Of a stretch of 64,000 nucleotides of DNA, positions 33,229-41,499 are shown piece by piece. The stretch comes from an uncultured Lachnospiraceae bacterium (lineage in GTDB: Bacteria > Bacillota > Clostridia > Lachnospirales > Lachnospiraceae): assembly GCA_910577735.1 (NCBI GenBank), contig CAJTOO010000008.1:62001-126000 (forward strand), in the 5' to 3' direction. The notes below the pieces were generated by a model. It did not search any database, was not told where the DNA came from, and saw only the letters and a list, made by a program, of their open reading frames with translations. The first letter of the stretch is position 1; each line of letters starts with the position of its first letter. Made by a program: the position numbers and the translations under genes.

Positions 33229-33705
33229 ATGAAGAGAGAATGGAATGTAACTGATAATATGGGTAACATGCATCATATTACCTACAAGGCCGGCGGTTTT
33301 GGCGGTGCTAAGTATATGGTCGACAATGATACCTATAAGTGCAAATCCAAGAACTGGGTCGTAATGTTGGCAGATGTCCAGATCAGTATGCCGGGTGCGG
33401 ATTGCAACCTGGTGGTAATCGGCAATAATGTAAGGCTTGCCGTGAACGGGGTATACATGGATGATGGTACACCGTATGAGCCGGTTAGAAATGTGCCTGT
33501 GTGGATTAATGTGATGGTAACAATCTGTGCGATTGCAGGTATCTTCTGTGCAAGTACTTTAGGAATTTGTCTTGCAGTCTTCGTAGCTATATTTGCATAT
33601 AAATTTGCTTTAAAAGGAAAATACGGCGGTGCTTTGGCATTGTTTATCGGATTTCTTGTATTGATGGCTATCTGGACGGTGGTTCAGCTGACAGTATTGG
33701 TATAG
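33229..33705 (+). CDS. Membrane protein with N-terminal soluble domain, unknown
   Basis: This 158-residue protein starts at ATG 33229 behind AGGAGGAG. Residues 1-90 are soluble, with a repeated turn pattern (ITYKAGGFGGAKYMVDNDTY, VVIGNNVRLAVNG). Two or three membrane helices follow (INVMVTICAIAGIFCAST, ICLAVFVAIFAYKFAL, LALFIGFLVLMAIWTV). I do not recognise the family. It lies 39 bases ahead of the Gln/Asn-rich membrane protein and is likely co-transcribed; the pair resembles small envelope proteins of Clostridia without assigned role. Confidence 0.7.
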   Translation: MKREWNVTDNMGNMHHITYKAGGFGGAKYMVDNDTYKCKSKNWVVMLADVQISMPGADCNLVVIGNNVRLAVNGVYMDDGTPYEPVRNVPVWINVMVTICAIAGIFCASTLGICLAVFVAIFAYKFALKGKYGGALALFIGFLVLMAIWTVVQLTVLV

Positions 33706-33744
33706 TGAGAGAGCATACATAGAAGAATGGAGAGGAGAAATAAC

Positions 33745-34167
33745 GTGGAAGACAATCAGAATTATAATCAGCAGCCTTATGGCGACCAGCAGTATAATCA
33801 GCAGCCTTACGGCAATCAACAGCAGTATAATAATCAGCAGCAGTATAATAACCAGCAGCAGTTTGCTCAGCAGGCACCTTATGCGCAGCCGGTACGTCCT
33901 ATAGTGTACGATGCCTTGCCCAGCAATCACAGTGGGGTCGCTGTGGCGGCTTTGATCTGTGGTATTGCAAGTATCGTGCTTTTCTGGTTCCCGTTTGTGG
34001 ATTTGGGATTAAGTATCGCTGGTCTGATCTGTTCCATTATCACATTGAGTAAGAAATATGATGGTAAGGGATTAGCGATTGCAGGGCTGGTTACATCTAT
34101 CATTGGTCTGCTTATCGGCCTGTATTTTATGGTCTGCTTCTTTATTGGCATGGCGCTGGTAATGTAA
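33745..34167 (+). CDS. Gln/Asn/Tyr-rich DUF4190-type membrane protein
   Basis: This 140-residue protein probably starts at GTG 33745, 7 bases after GAGAGGAG; ATG 33727 is an alternative. Residues 1-45 are a low-complexity tract with repeats of NQQPYG and QQQYNN. A two-helix hydrophobic unit follows (VAVAALICGIASIVLFW, LSIAGLICSIITLSK, GLAIAGLVTSIIGLLIGLY), the DUF4190 pattern. The Q/N-rich cytosolic tail may promote self-association at the membrane, by analogy with prion-like tracts. A strong terminator follows. Confidence 0.8.
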   Translation: MEDNQNYNQQPYGDQQYNQQPYGNQQQYNNQQQYNNQQQFAQQAPYAQPVRPIVYDALPSNHSGVAVAALICGIASIVLFWFPFVDLGLSIAGLICSIITLSKKYDGKGLAIAGLVTSIIGLLIGLYFMVCFFIGMALVM

Positions 34168-34200
34168 ATTTCGGATAGTTGAAAGAAAGCATATGAGAGT

Positions 34201-34243
34201 ATCTGCCAATGGCTGCAAATAAGCCGTTGGCAGATATTTTTTT
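34201..34243 (+). terminator. Strong terminator
   Basis: ATCTGCCAATGGCT (34201-34214) pairs with AGCCGTTGGCAGAT (34222-34235), one wobble, followed by eight T. Confidence 0.92.
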
Positions 34244-34404
34244 GTCAAAGATTTCTCCTTTCATATCATTTCTGCGTAATGCAAAATTAATTTTTCAAAT
34301 TTTTGAACCTTCAGACAACTCAGAGACTCTTATAAGTAGGTGCACCGAATATGGCAGGTAGAAAACCTGTCGTGAACGTAATGGAAATATGGAGGAAAGG
34401 TAAT

Positions 34405-34965
34405 TTGACTGAAGAAATGTTGGTGAAGCAGATGAAGAAGGGTGATAAGGCATCCTTCGACATGCTTTACGAAAAGTACAAGAATATGGCACTCCATACA
34501 GCATATCTGATCACAGGCGACTATTCTTACAGTGAGGATGTGGTACAGGACACCTTTGTAAAAGTCTATCTGCACTGTAAGGAACTTAAGAATGACAGCG
34601 GGTTTAAGGCGTGGATGATGCAGATTCTTGTGCGGACGGCCTATAAGTGTGGCAGGAAAAAGAGCAGGGAACTGCCGGACGATGAGGTGACACAGAAAAT
34701 GGATACTGGTCGAACCCTTTCTTCTCTGGAACAGGTGATCATGCAGGAGGAAGCAGAAGCGATAACCCAGGCAGTCAGGAAACTGCCGGTCAAACAGCGT
34801 ACAGTGGTGGTGCTCTATTATTATCAGGAATACCAGATCAGTGAGATCGCGCAGATAGTGGGATGTCTGGAGGGAACCGTAAAGTCCAGGCTTCACACGG
34901 CCAGAAAGAAGCTTAAATCGGTATTAAAGACGGAGCTTCGAACGACAGTTTCCGGGGTATCGTAA
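34405..34965 (+). CDS. ECF RNA polymerase sigma factor
   Basis: This 186-residue sigma factor has region 2 (FDMLYEKYKNMALHTAYLI, YSEDVVQDTFVKVYLH) and region 4 (VVLYYYQEYQISEIAQIVGC, TVKSRLHTARKKLKS). I prefer TTG 34405, 4 bases after GGAGGAAAGG, because the typical ECF N-terminus begins there; ATG 34381 and 34351 lack good sites. It sits 16 bases before an anti-sigma-like membrane protein. It is the second of three ECF factors in about 13 kb. Confidence 0.87.
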   Translation: MTEEMLVKQMKKGDKASFDMLYEKYKNMALHTAYLITGDYSYSEDVVQDTFVKVYLHCKELKNDSGFKAWMMQILVRTAYKCGRKKSRELPDDEVTQKMDTGRTLSSLEQVIMQEEAEAITQAVRKLPVKQRTVVVLYYYQEYQISEIAQIVGCLEGTVKSRLHTARKKLKSVLKTELRTTVSGVS

Positions 34966-34981
34966 AGAAAAGAGGTTGCAT

Positions 34982-35764
34982 ATGAATCAAAGAGACAGTT
35001 GGGAAGATACAATAAAAGATGTGTTGACCTTGGAATGTGATGGTCTTACCGCGTCCCAGGACTTAAAAGACAGGATTGACGAAGAGATTCTAACAAGTCA
35101 GGAGGCAAAAAGTATGAAACATTTATCAGCTAAAAAAATAATAATCGGCGTGGCAGTTGGATGTCTGCTCATTTCAGGCGGCGCATTTGCTGCAGGGCAT
35201 GCGGTATCTCTAAGTTCACACTCTGATTGGCGTGAAGGCTGTAATAGTTACAGCGGGATGGAGGAACAGGAGAAGAAACTTGGGTATCAGGTAGATTCCG
35301 TGGAGCAGTTTACAAACGGCTACACATTCGCAAAAGCAGTAGTAGGAGAGTCAGAGGGCAGAGATCAGGATAGGAATAAGGTGTACACAAACAAATTTAT
35401 GAGTATCGAATACGCCAGGGATGCAGAACCGACAGTGAGTCTGTATATTGAGAAACCAGCAGAGAGTTATGCACGTTCAAAGCCGGCAGAGGCAACGAAA
35501 GTATGTGGGGACGTTACTTTATATTTTGACAGTGCAACTTATAAGTTTGTTCCGCCAGACTATGAACTGACAGCGGAAGATAAGACAAATCAGGAGAAGG
35601 GTAACTATTTTATTTCCTTCGGAAGTGATACAGTGGAAATGCAGAAAAGCGCCGTCGTGGAGTGGACGAAAAACGGTATCCAGTATCAGCTCATAGGATT
35701 CGATTTAAACTTAACTGCCGATGATATGTTTGACATGGCAGAAGAGGTTATGGGCACGAAGTAA
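34982..35764 (+). CDS. Anti-sigma-like membrane protein
   Basis: This 260-residue protein has a ~45-residue cytosolic N-terminus (WEDTIKDVLTLECDGLTAS, LKDRIDEEI), one membrane helix (KKIIIGVAVGCLLISGGAFA) and a ~190-residue outer domain (VEQFTNGYTFAKAVVG, VTLYFDSATYKFVPPDYELT). Following an ECF sigma gene by 16 bases, it fits the role of its membrane-bound inhibitor or sensor. No zinc-binding anti-sigma motif is visible, which is common in this group of DUF4367-like proteins. Confidence 0.75.
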   Translation: MNQRDSWEDTIKDVLTLECDGLTASQDLKDRIDEEILTSQEAKSMKHLSAKKIIIGVAVGCLLISGGAFAAGHAVSLSSHSDWREGCNSYSGMEEQEKKLGYQVDSVEQFTNGYTFAKAVVGESEGRDQDRNKVYTNKFMSIEYARDAEPTVSLYIEKPAESYARSKPAEATKVCGDVTLYFDSATYKFVPPDYELTAEDKTNQEKGNYFISFGSDTVEMQKSAVVEWTKNGIQYQLIGFDLNLTADDMFDMAEEVMGTK

Positions 35765-35774
35765 TAGAAAACTG

Positions 35775-35804
35775 GAAAACTCTCTGTGAATGCAGGGAGT
35801 TTTC
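35775..35804 (+). terminator. Hairpin after the anti-sigma gene
   Basis: GAAAACTC-T-CTG pairs with CAG-G-GAGTTTTC around TGAATG. It ends in TTTTC and probably terminates the sigma/anti-sigma transcript. Confidence 0.6.
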
Positions 35805-35895
35805 TGCGGTTTGTCTGTCATGGCTGCGGTATGGCGGGGCATGTTGGATATACCCAGATATGACAGGAAGAAAATTGATAAAGGAGTCAGTGATT

Positions 35896-36723
35896 GTGAA
35901 GATAAAAAAGATGATTATATTACTTGGTATCGTTTGTACATGGAACATATTGTTAGCAGGATGCGGTACTACACATGAATATGTTACTGATAAACAGGAG
36001 AAGCAGGTATTATCGGAAGAACCAAAGGATGCGCTGTCAGAGGAAAATGCTGCAGATACAGAGGAAACACAGGAAAATACTGCGGGAAAATGGAAGGTTT
36101 TGGAACCGGAAATTGCCGCTGCTTGTGATGCAGATTTCAAAGGCAAGGTTTGGAAGATTGCAGAGGATTCGTTTTATATTGCGGAGACTAAAGTAAAAAT
36201 TCTCGAGGATGGTTCTTTGTCCAACAGTACGCCAAGCTCGAATGCGCCTATTCCGGATTCCCAATTGATTCAGGTGGTTTTTGATGATGATACTGGATTT
36301 TATGTGAGAACCATTTATGATAATGGGGAAAGTCATGAGGATAAAAAGGCGGGATTTCGGGATCTGCAGCAATATATGAGGGTTGACTTGAAAGGTAAGT
36401 TTGAAAATGATGTTTTCTATGCGGTGGAGGTACGAATAGTAGATGCAGGAGATGTGGGGGCTGGAAAAACAGAGTCTGTGGAGCAGAAAGAAAACACAGT
36501 GGCTGATCCGATTACAGGAATTGTAGAAGAGTATACAGACGACACGATTACGATTAAGGATCCGGGTGATGGTTTGTCATATTATTTTTTATTAAAGGAC
36601 GCTCAAATCGTGGAAGGAGATTTGCCTATCGCAGTGGGTGATAAGGTAGAGGTTACGTATCAGGGACTGCTGGGCGATGTGAAGAATCCGGGGGAATGTA
36701 GTGTAATTTGCAAAATTGAATAA
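35896..36723 (+). CDS. Secreted lipoprotein, unknown
   Basis: This 275-residue protein starts at GTG 35896 (AAGGAG 9 bases upstream; GTG 35890 is possible). A signal peptide ends in the lipobox LLAGC, so the mature protein is lipid-anchored on the outer face of the membrane. A Glu-rich linker (residues ~30-65) is followed by two beta-rich repeats, one starting GKVWKIAEDSFYIAE and the other GIVEEYTDDTITIKDPGDG, both shaped like OB-type modules. The function is unknown. It stands between two ECF sigma modules. Confidence 0.75.
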   Translation: MKIKKMIILLGIVCTWNILLAGCGTTHEYVTDKQEKQVLSEEPKDALSEENAADTEETQENTAGKWKVLEPEIAAACDADFKGKVWKIAEDSFYIAETKVKILEDGSLSNSTPSSNAPIPDSQLIQVVFDDDTGFYVRTIYDNGESHEDKKAGFRDLQQYMRVDLKGKFENDVFYAVEVRIVDAGDVGAGKTESVEQKENTVADPITGIVEEYTDDTITIKDPGDGLSYYFLLKDAQIVEGDLPIAVGDKVEVTYQGLLGDVKNPGECSVICKIE

Positions 36724-36751
36724 GCGGTGCTCTTTCGAATTGATATGACGG

Positions 36752-36783
36752 GACAGGAAATCAGGAAAAGGTTTCCTGTCTTT
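36752..36783 (+). terminator. Terminator of the lipoprotein gene
   Basis: GACAGGAAA (36752-36760) pairs with TTTCCTGTC (36772-36780) and TTTG follows. Confidence 0.7.
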
Positions 36784-36790
36784 GTATTCA

Positions 36791-36817
36791 TGAAACTTTT
36801 AGCCTTTCTGATTCGTA
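36791..36817 (+). promoter_or_regulatory. Putative ECF-type promoter
   Basis: TGAAAC followed by TTTT (36791-36800) and CGTA (36814-36817), 17 bases apart, match the usual ECF -35 (GAAAC) and -10 (CGTA) elements. They lie ~75 bases before the ECF sigma gene at 36892, so this factor may drive its own gene. Confidence 0.6.
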
Positions 36818-36891
36818 TTGTATATAGGAGGGCCAAAAGAAGTATGTTAAGATGTAGATATCTATAGAATAACAGAGGGAATTACGAGGGG

Positions 36892-37380
36892 ATGGAGCAG
36901 AGATGGAATTATCTGGTGGAGGAGTACCAGTCCATGCTGTATCGAATTGCTTTTTCTAACATGAAGAACCGGGCGGACGCCGAGGATGCGGTGCAGGAAG
37001 CCTTTCTGCGCTATATGAAGGATGAGAAGCCGATTCTGAATAAGGAGCATGAGAAAGCGTGGCTCATACGAACCACCATTCATATTTGTCTGGATATTTT
37101 AAAGAGCGGCTGGTATCAGAGGACAGTGCCATGGAACGAGTCCTTTGCGACAGCTGCGCAAAATATATATCTGCCTTACCAGGTCAAGGATGACAGGACG
37201 CTTGAGGCGGTGCTGCAGCTGCCGGTACATTACCGGAATTCGATCTACCTTTTTTATTATGAGGATTACACAATCCATGAGATTGCCAGTGTGCTGAATG
37301 AAAAAGAGGCGACGATCAAGACAAGGCTGCGCAGGGGCAGGGAGGAAGTTAAGAAAATTCTCACGGAAGGGAGGCCGTAG
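36892..37380 (+). CDS. ECF RNA polymerase sigma factor
   Basis: This 162-residue sigma factor has region 2 (LYRIAFSNMKNRADAEDAVQ, AFLRYM) and region 4 (LFYYEDYTIHEIASVLNEKE, TIKTRLRRGREEVKK). It is close in length and layout to the factor at 23772, suggesting paralogy. It starts at ATG 36892 with a purine-rich GAGGGG upstream. An ECF-like promoter lies in front of it, and a small soluble protein follows 3 bases after its stop. Confidence 0.9.
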   Translation: MEQRWNYLVEEYQSMLYRIAFSNMKNRADAEDAVQEAFLRYMKDEKPILNKEHEKAWLIRTTIHICLDILKSGWYQRTVPWNESFATAAQNIYLPYQVKDDRTLEAVLQLPVHYRNSIYLFYYEDYTIHEIASVLNEKEATIKTRLRRGREEVKKILTEGRP

Positions 37381-37383
37381 AAC

Positions 37384-37878
37384 ATGGGCATACAGGAGGT
37401 AAAAAGAGGCGGTGTCATGCCGGAGTATCCAAACACCAGGAAATCCGAGCAGGCAGAGGGATTTCAGGAGAGACTGAGACAGAATATGAAATACCGCAAT
37501 CAGGAAAAAGAGGATATCGCAGGTGCGGAATCCCAGGCGGGAAAGGTGAAAGAAAAGTCCGGTATGGGAAGGATTGGAGCAGGTCCGGGCATACGGGTGA
37601 ACTCTACGGCATTGACGGAGGCTTTACAGACTGTGGAGGTAAAACATATGAGTTACGAGGAGAGCGATAACGTTCAGATTGCGGTGACGGAAGGCTATAC
37701 GCTGAAAGGCAAGATTCAGGGTAAAGAGGCACAGGTCTATGTGGAGGCCAAGTACGAGGACGGCAGACTGGAAGCTTATCAGGTAGATACGAAGAAGGTG
37801 CCGGAGAAAACGGAACATGTGATAGAGCGGTTTGCGCTTGAGACGATAGAGGGGCCTTCATCAGGTGAATTAGAGTAA
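37384..37878 (+). CDS. Soluble protein linked to ECF sigma factor, unknown
   Basis: This 164-residue hydrophilic protein starts 3 bases after the ECF sigma stop, in the position normally held by an anti-sigma factor. It has no membrane segment. The first ~75 residues are charged and probably disordered (Lys, Glu, Gln, Gly), and the rest (VKHMSYEESDNVQIAVTEGY, KIQGKEAQVYVEAKYEDGR) looks like a small beta domain. I do not recognise the family. An anti-sigma role is inferred from position only. Confidence 0.65.
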   Translation: MGIQEVKRGGVMPEYPNTRKSEQAEGFQERLRQNMKYRNQEKEDIAGAESQAGKVKEKSGMGRIGAGPGIRVNSTALTEALQTVEVKHMSYEESDNVQIAVTEGYTLKGKIQGKEAQVYVEAKYEDGRLEAYQVDTKKVPEKTEHVIERFALETIEGPSSGELE

Positions 37879-37927
37879 ACAGCGCATTGAGATGCGATTA
37901 TCATGTCTGAAAAAGGGAGGGGTCAAA

Positions 37928-38590
37928 ATGATTGGAAACAATCCATTTAAGGGATATGGATATATAGACACCACGAATCACACTGCCGCACAGATTAAAC
38001 AATATGCAGATACCGTGACGTTTCGGCAGAAGGCAGGTTTAAAGGGGGATGGCAGTGAGGGCAGCTTTGCCTCTAAATTAAAGAAGGCAGACGAATATCT
38101 GGCATCGGGAGAAACCTGCGGAGCAACAGACTCCATTGGGATTATGCTGCGGCGGATGGACGAGCCTACAGCGGGAAATCCGGTGTCGGAGAACTTCTGG
38201 CATAACGGAGTCTGTGTATCGATCACCAAAGATACGATGTATGGCAACACCATCACCATCGGCGGAAGTTCTAACCCGGACTGGATTCATGTGAGCACTT
38301 CGGTAGGCACAGTCAATATTGATCTGAACGATATGACCAGTCTCATGAAATGCCTGGATCTGTTCTCACCGGAGGATGTCAATACGATCATGCGTAAGAT
38401 AACGGAAGTAAGGCAGGCAAAAGGGGCGAAGTCTCAAATCGATAATCTGGATGAAGAACTGATAAAGAATGATCGGGATGGGAATGACCGAAAAGAAAAT
38501 GATCAGTCCGTGGAGGAAGCTGTCGGTGTCATCAGTGCGGAGGAACAGAAACACATTGAAGAGAACAGAGGCAAAAAGTTTATAGGATGA
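37928..38590 (+). CDS. Conserved hypothetical protein
   Basis: This 220-residue soluble protein starts at ATG 37928 behind AAAAGGGAGGGG. It contains NNPFKGYGYIDTTNHTAAQI, a segment LASGETCGATDSIGIMLRRM, then a beta-rich part (VCVSITKDTMYGNTITIGG, VSTSVGTVNIDLNDMTSLM) and a Glu/Lys-rich tail. There is no signal peptide or membrane helix. I do not recognise the function. It lies 49 bases after the preceding gene and may be the last gene of the third ECF module. Confidence 0.65.
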   Translation: MIGNNPFKGYGYIDTTNHTAAQIKQYADTVTFRQKAGLKGDGSEGSFASKLKKADEYLASGETCGATDSIGIMLRRMDEPTAGNPVSENFWHNGVCVSITKDTMYGNTITIGGSSNPDWIHVSTSVGTVNIDLNDMTSLMKCLDLFSPEDVNTIMRKITEVRQAKGAKSQIDNLDEELIKNDRDGNDRKENDQSVEEAVGVISAEEQKHIEENRGKKFIG

Positions 38591-38644
38591 CACATGTGTC
38601 ATGTTTCTGGAGAAACGGTGAGGCTGATGAAAAGTTATATGGCA

Positions 38645-38673
38645 GTGACAGTATATCAAAATTGTGGTATACT
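38645..38673 (+). promoter_or_regulatory. Promoter with extended -10 for the acyltransferase
   Basis: GTGACA (38645-38650) and TATACT (38668-38673) are 17 bases apart, and TG precedes the -10 box (extended -10). The -10 area, GGTATACTATACC, is itself a short palindrome. Confidence 0.65.
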
Positions 38674-38711
38674 ATACCCATTCATAAGTATATGAGGAGT
38701 GGTATGCCACA

Positions 38712-39776
38712 ATGAAAAAAGAACGTGTGCTTTATCTGGATCTGATTCGTATTGTCGGATTCTTTATGATTACATCTTATCATTTTTCTGTAGCTGTCAG
38801 GACGCTCGGTATCGAAGCGGCCTATATAGAAATTTTTCAGGGGATCATCCACATTGTATGGGCGCCGATTGCGGTATCCTGTTTCTTTATGGTTTCCGGG
38901 GCGGCGCTGATTTACCGTTATCAGGAGAACCTGTCTTTAAAAGAATACTATAAGAAAAGATTTCTGGGGATTTTCCCATTGTTCTGGCTTGCGTATCTGT
39001 TTGCTTTTCTTGACTTTTTTTACCGTTCAAAATCCATGCCCAATGCGCCGAAAGTAAATTTCCTTCTGACAGTGATCGGGATGGACGGCTATCTGTATGA
39101 GTATGTGGATAATTTCTACATGATTGGTGAATGGTTCCTTGGGGCAATCATTATGCTTTATATCTTGTTTCCGCTATACAGAATTATTATGTGCAAGTGT
39201 AAATATATTCTGCCGGCGGTATTTCTGGGAGCCAGCATCTGGCTTTTGTACAACAATCCTTTTGATATGATGATTGAGAAGAATCTGATTGTGTGCAGTA
39301 TGTATTTCGTGATGGGCATGCTGTTTGAGATGATCAGAAAGAGTCCTAATCAGAAAGCGGTGGTCATCGGCAGGCGTATTGCCGCAGCAGTGGGTGTGGG
39401 ATTGTATATCATGGTATATCTGGTGGAACAGTCAGGGTATTATTTTAATGCTTACCATGTGGTGTTCATGCTTGCTGTGTCACTTTATATGATTGTGATG
39501 GAGGTGTCAACCTGGATTCGGTCCGGGCGGGTACAGCATCTGATTGCGACCATTGGAAGACACTCTTTTGCTTATTATCTGTTACATCACGTGTTCCTGT
39601 ACCGCTATTTGCCCAACTTTTCGGGGACAGTCATGAGCGGTTCTAATACGGTACTGCTGTTTATCAGTGCTGTGGGGTATATTTATCTGTTGGCTGTGGG
39701 GCTTGACAAGATTTATGCGTATCTGACAGGAGCGCTTGGCAGATGGCATGCGCAGAAGCCGGAGAAGATAAAGTAG
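38712..39776 (+). CDS. Membrane acyltransferase (OafA/WecH type)
   Basis: This 354-residue membrane protein has the N-terminal family signature YLDLIRIVGFFMITSYHFS (Arg and His expected for catalysis) and about ten membrane helices through LLFISAVGYIYLLAVGL near the C-terminus. Acyltransferase-3 proteins move acetyl or other acyl groups onto sugars of the cell surface. There is no SGNH domain. The gene has its own promoter and no polysaccharide genes beside it, so the acceptor is unknown. Confidence 0.87.
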   Translation: MKKERVLYLDLIRIVGFFMITSYHFSVAVRTLGIEAAYIEIFQGIIHIVWAPIAVSCFFMVSGAALIYRYQENLSLKEYYKKRFLGIFPLFWLAYLFAFLDFFYRSKSMPNAPKVNFLLTVIGMDGYLYEYVDNFYMIGEWFLGAIIMLYILFPLYRIIMCKCKYILPAVFLGASIWLLYNNPFDMMIEKNLIVCSMYFVMGMLFEMIRKSPNQKAVVIGRRIAAAVGVGLYIMVYLVEQSGYYFNAYHVVFMLAVSLYMIVMEVSTWIRSGRVQHLIATIGRHSFAYYLLHHVFLYRYLPNFSGTVMSGSNTVLLFISAVGYIYLLAVGLDKIYAYLTGALGRWHAQKPEKIK

Positions 39777-39810
39777 AATAAAAAATCATACAAAAGAAAA
39801 GGGGGAAGTT

Positions 39811-41361
39811 ATGAGTCTGTTAATGAGCATTATCTGGAAGCTGATCGTAGTACTGATTATTGTATTGTTGATTGTAGTTGTTGCTACGGGATACAAAAAA
39901 GCGCCGCCGGATACGGCATTTATTATTTCCGGTCTGCGCAAGAAGGTGATTATTGGAAAAGCCAGTGTGAAGATTCCTTTCTTTGAGCGCCTGGATAAGC
40001 TGAGTCTGAAACTGATCGCCATTGACGTGAAGACGTCCAATGCGGTGCCTACGGCGGATTATATTAATATTCAGGTGGACGCGGCAGTCAATGTGAAGAT
40101 CAGCGCTGAGCCGGAGAAGCTGGCCAGGGCGGCACAGAACTTCCTGAATCAGAATACCCCTTATATAGCAGGTATAGCCAGAGAAGTACTGGAAGGTAAT
40201 ATGCGTGAGATCGTGGGCCGTATGCGCCTGGAAGAGATGGTCAGTGACAGACAGAAATTCGCGGAACTGGTGAAGGAAAATGCGGAGCCGGATCTGGCGG
40301 CAATGGGACTTGATATCGTAAGTTTTAATGTGCAGAATTTTGCAGACGGCAACGGTGTCATCGACGATCTGGGTATCGATAATATTTCCCAGATTAAGAA
40401 GAAAGCAGCCATTGCCAAGGCGGAAGCCGATAAGGAAATCGCGGTAGCGAAAGCGGAAGCCGATAAACAGGCCAATGACGCACGTGTCAATGCGGCGAGA
40501 GAGATTGCCAAGAAGAACAATGAGCTTGCCTTACAGCAGGCTGAATTGAAGAAGGTGGAAGATACCAAGCGTGCCGAAGCAGATGCGGCATACAGCATTC
40601 AGGAGCAGGAGCAGAGAAAGACCATTGAGATTGCAACGGCGGAAGCAAGTATTGCCAAGCAGGAGAAAGAAGTAGTCTTAAAGCAGAGAGAGGCAGAAGT
40701 GCGTGAGAAGGCGCTGGATGCGGAAGTCAAGAAGAAAGCGGAAGCAGATAAATTCGCACGTCAGCAGCAGTCGGAGGCAGAACTGTATGAACGCCAGAAG
40801 AAGGCAGAGGCTGAGAAGTTTGAGCGTGAGAAAGAGGCGGATGCTTTAAAGGCCACAGCAGAGGCCCAGAAGTTTGCGAAAGAGCAGGAGGCTGTGGGTA
40901 TCCGTATGGTTGGTGAAGCAGAGGCGGAAGCAAGCCGTGCCAAGGGTGTTGCCGAAGCGGAAGCCATCAGGGCCAAGGGTCTTGCTGAGGCGGAGGCCAT
41001 GGAGAAGAAGGCGGAAGCTTACCAGAAATATAACAATGCGGCAATGGCAGAGATGCTCATTGAGGTATTGCCTGAGATTGCAGCCAGGATTTCCCAGCCC
41101 CTCAGTCAGATTGATAAGATTACAATCATTGGCGGTTCTGAAGGTGTGGGAGACATGGCGGGCAATGTGCCGGCGGTCATGGCGAAGCTGTTTGAAGCCA
41201 TGAAGGAGACTGTGGGGATAGACCTTGCGGATATCATGAAGGCGGGCACCTTTGATGCGAAAGTCACCCGCAATGTAAATATCAATGGCTTAGAGCAGGC
41301 TTCCGATGCCGTGAAGGGTAATGTTGCAGCAGCAGTGGTGGAAGATATTGTAAAAGAATAG
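39811..41361 (+). CDS. Flotillin-like SPFH protein
   Basis: This 516-residue protein starts at ATG 39811 behind AAAAGGGGG. One N-terminal membrane segment (LIVVLIIVLLIVVVATG) is followed by the SPFH domain (KAPPDTAFIISGLRKKVIIG, VDAAVNVKIS) and a long Ala/Glu/Lys coiled coil with repeats of AKAEAD and AEAEAxxAKG. This is the FloT-type layout. Flotillins organise membrane microdomains and recruit signalling or secretion partners. An NfeD-like partner, often found next to it, is not present here. Confidence 0.93.
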   Translation: MSLLMSIIWKLIVVLIIVLLIVVVATGYKKAPPDTAFIISGLRKKVIIGKASVKIPFFERLDKLSLKLIAIDVKTSNAVPTADYINIQVDAAVNVKISAEPEKLARAAQNFLNQNTPYIAGIAREVLEGNMREIVGRMRLEEMVSDRQKFAELVKENAEPDLAAMGLDIVSFNVQNFADGNGVIDDLGIDNISQIKKKAAIAKAEADKEIAVAKAEADKQANDARVNAAREIAKKNNELALQQAELKKVEDTKRAEADAAYSIQEQEQRKTIEIATAEASIAKQEKEVVLKQREAEVREKALDAEVKKKAEADKFARQQQSEAELYERQKKAEAEKFEREKEADALKATAEAQKFAKEQEAVGIRMVGEAEAEASRAKGVAEAEAIRAKGLAEAEAMEKKAEAYQKYNNAAMAEMLIEVLPEIAARISQPLSQIDKITIIGGSEGVGDMAGNVPAVMAKLFEAMKETVGIDLADIMKAGTFDAKVTRNVNINGLEQASDAVKGNVAAAVVEDIVKE

Positions 41362-41380
41362 AAATGAGAGTAAAATAAAT

Positions 41381-41423
41381 GAGATGGCATGACTATATAT
41401 GACAGTTGTGTCATCTCTGTTTT
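41381..41423 (+). terminator. Probable terminator after the flotillin gene
   Basis: GAGATG with GGCATGAC can pair with GTCATCTC-containing sequence ending near 41417, and TGTTTT follows. The stem is interrupted, so moderate strength. Confidence 0.45.
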
Positions 41424-41499
41424 ATGATATAGGTAATTCTTCTGCTTAGATCGAGCTTGCTCGATTGTATGCCAGGGATAAGTTGAAGGGAGCGCGAAG

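Noticed and set aside
33760..33860. Short CAGCAG/AATAAT-type repeats considered as a CRISPR or satellite
   Set aside because: They are in-frame codons for the Gln/Asn/Tyr-rich tail of a coding sequence.
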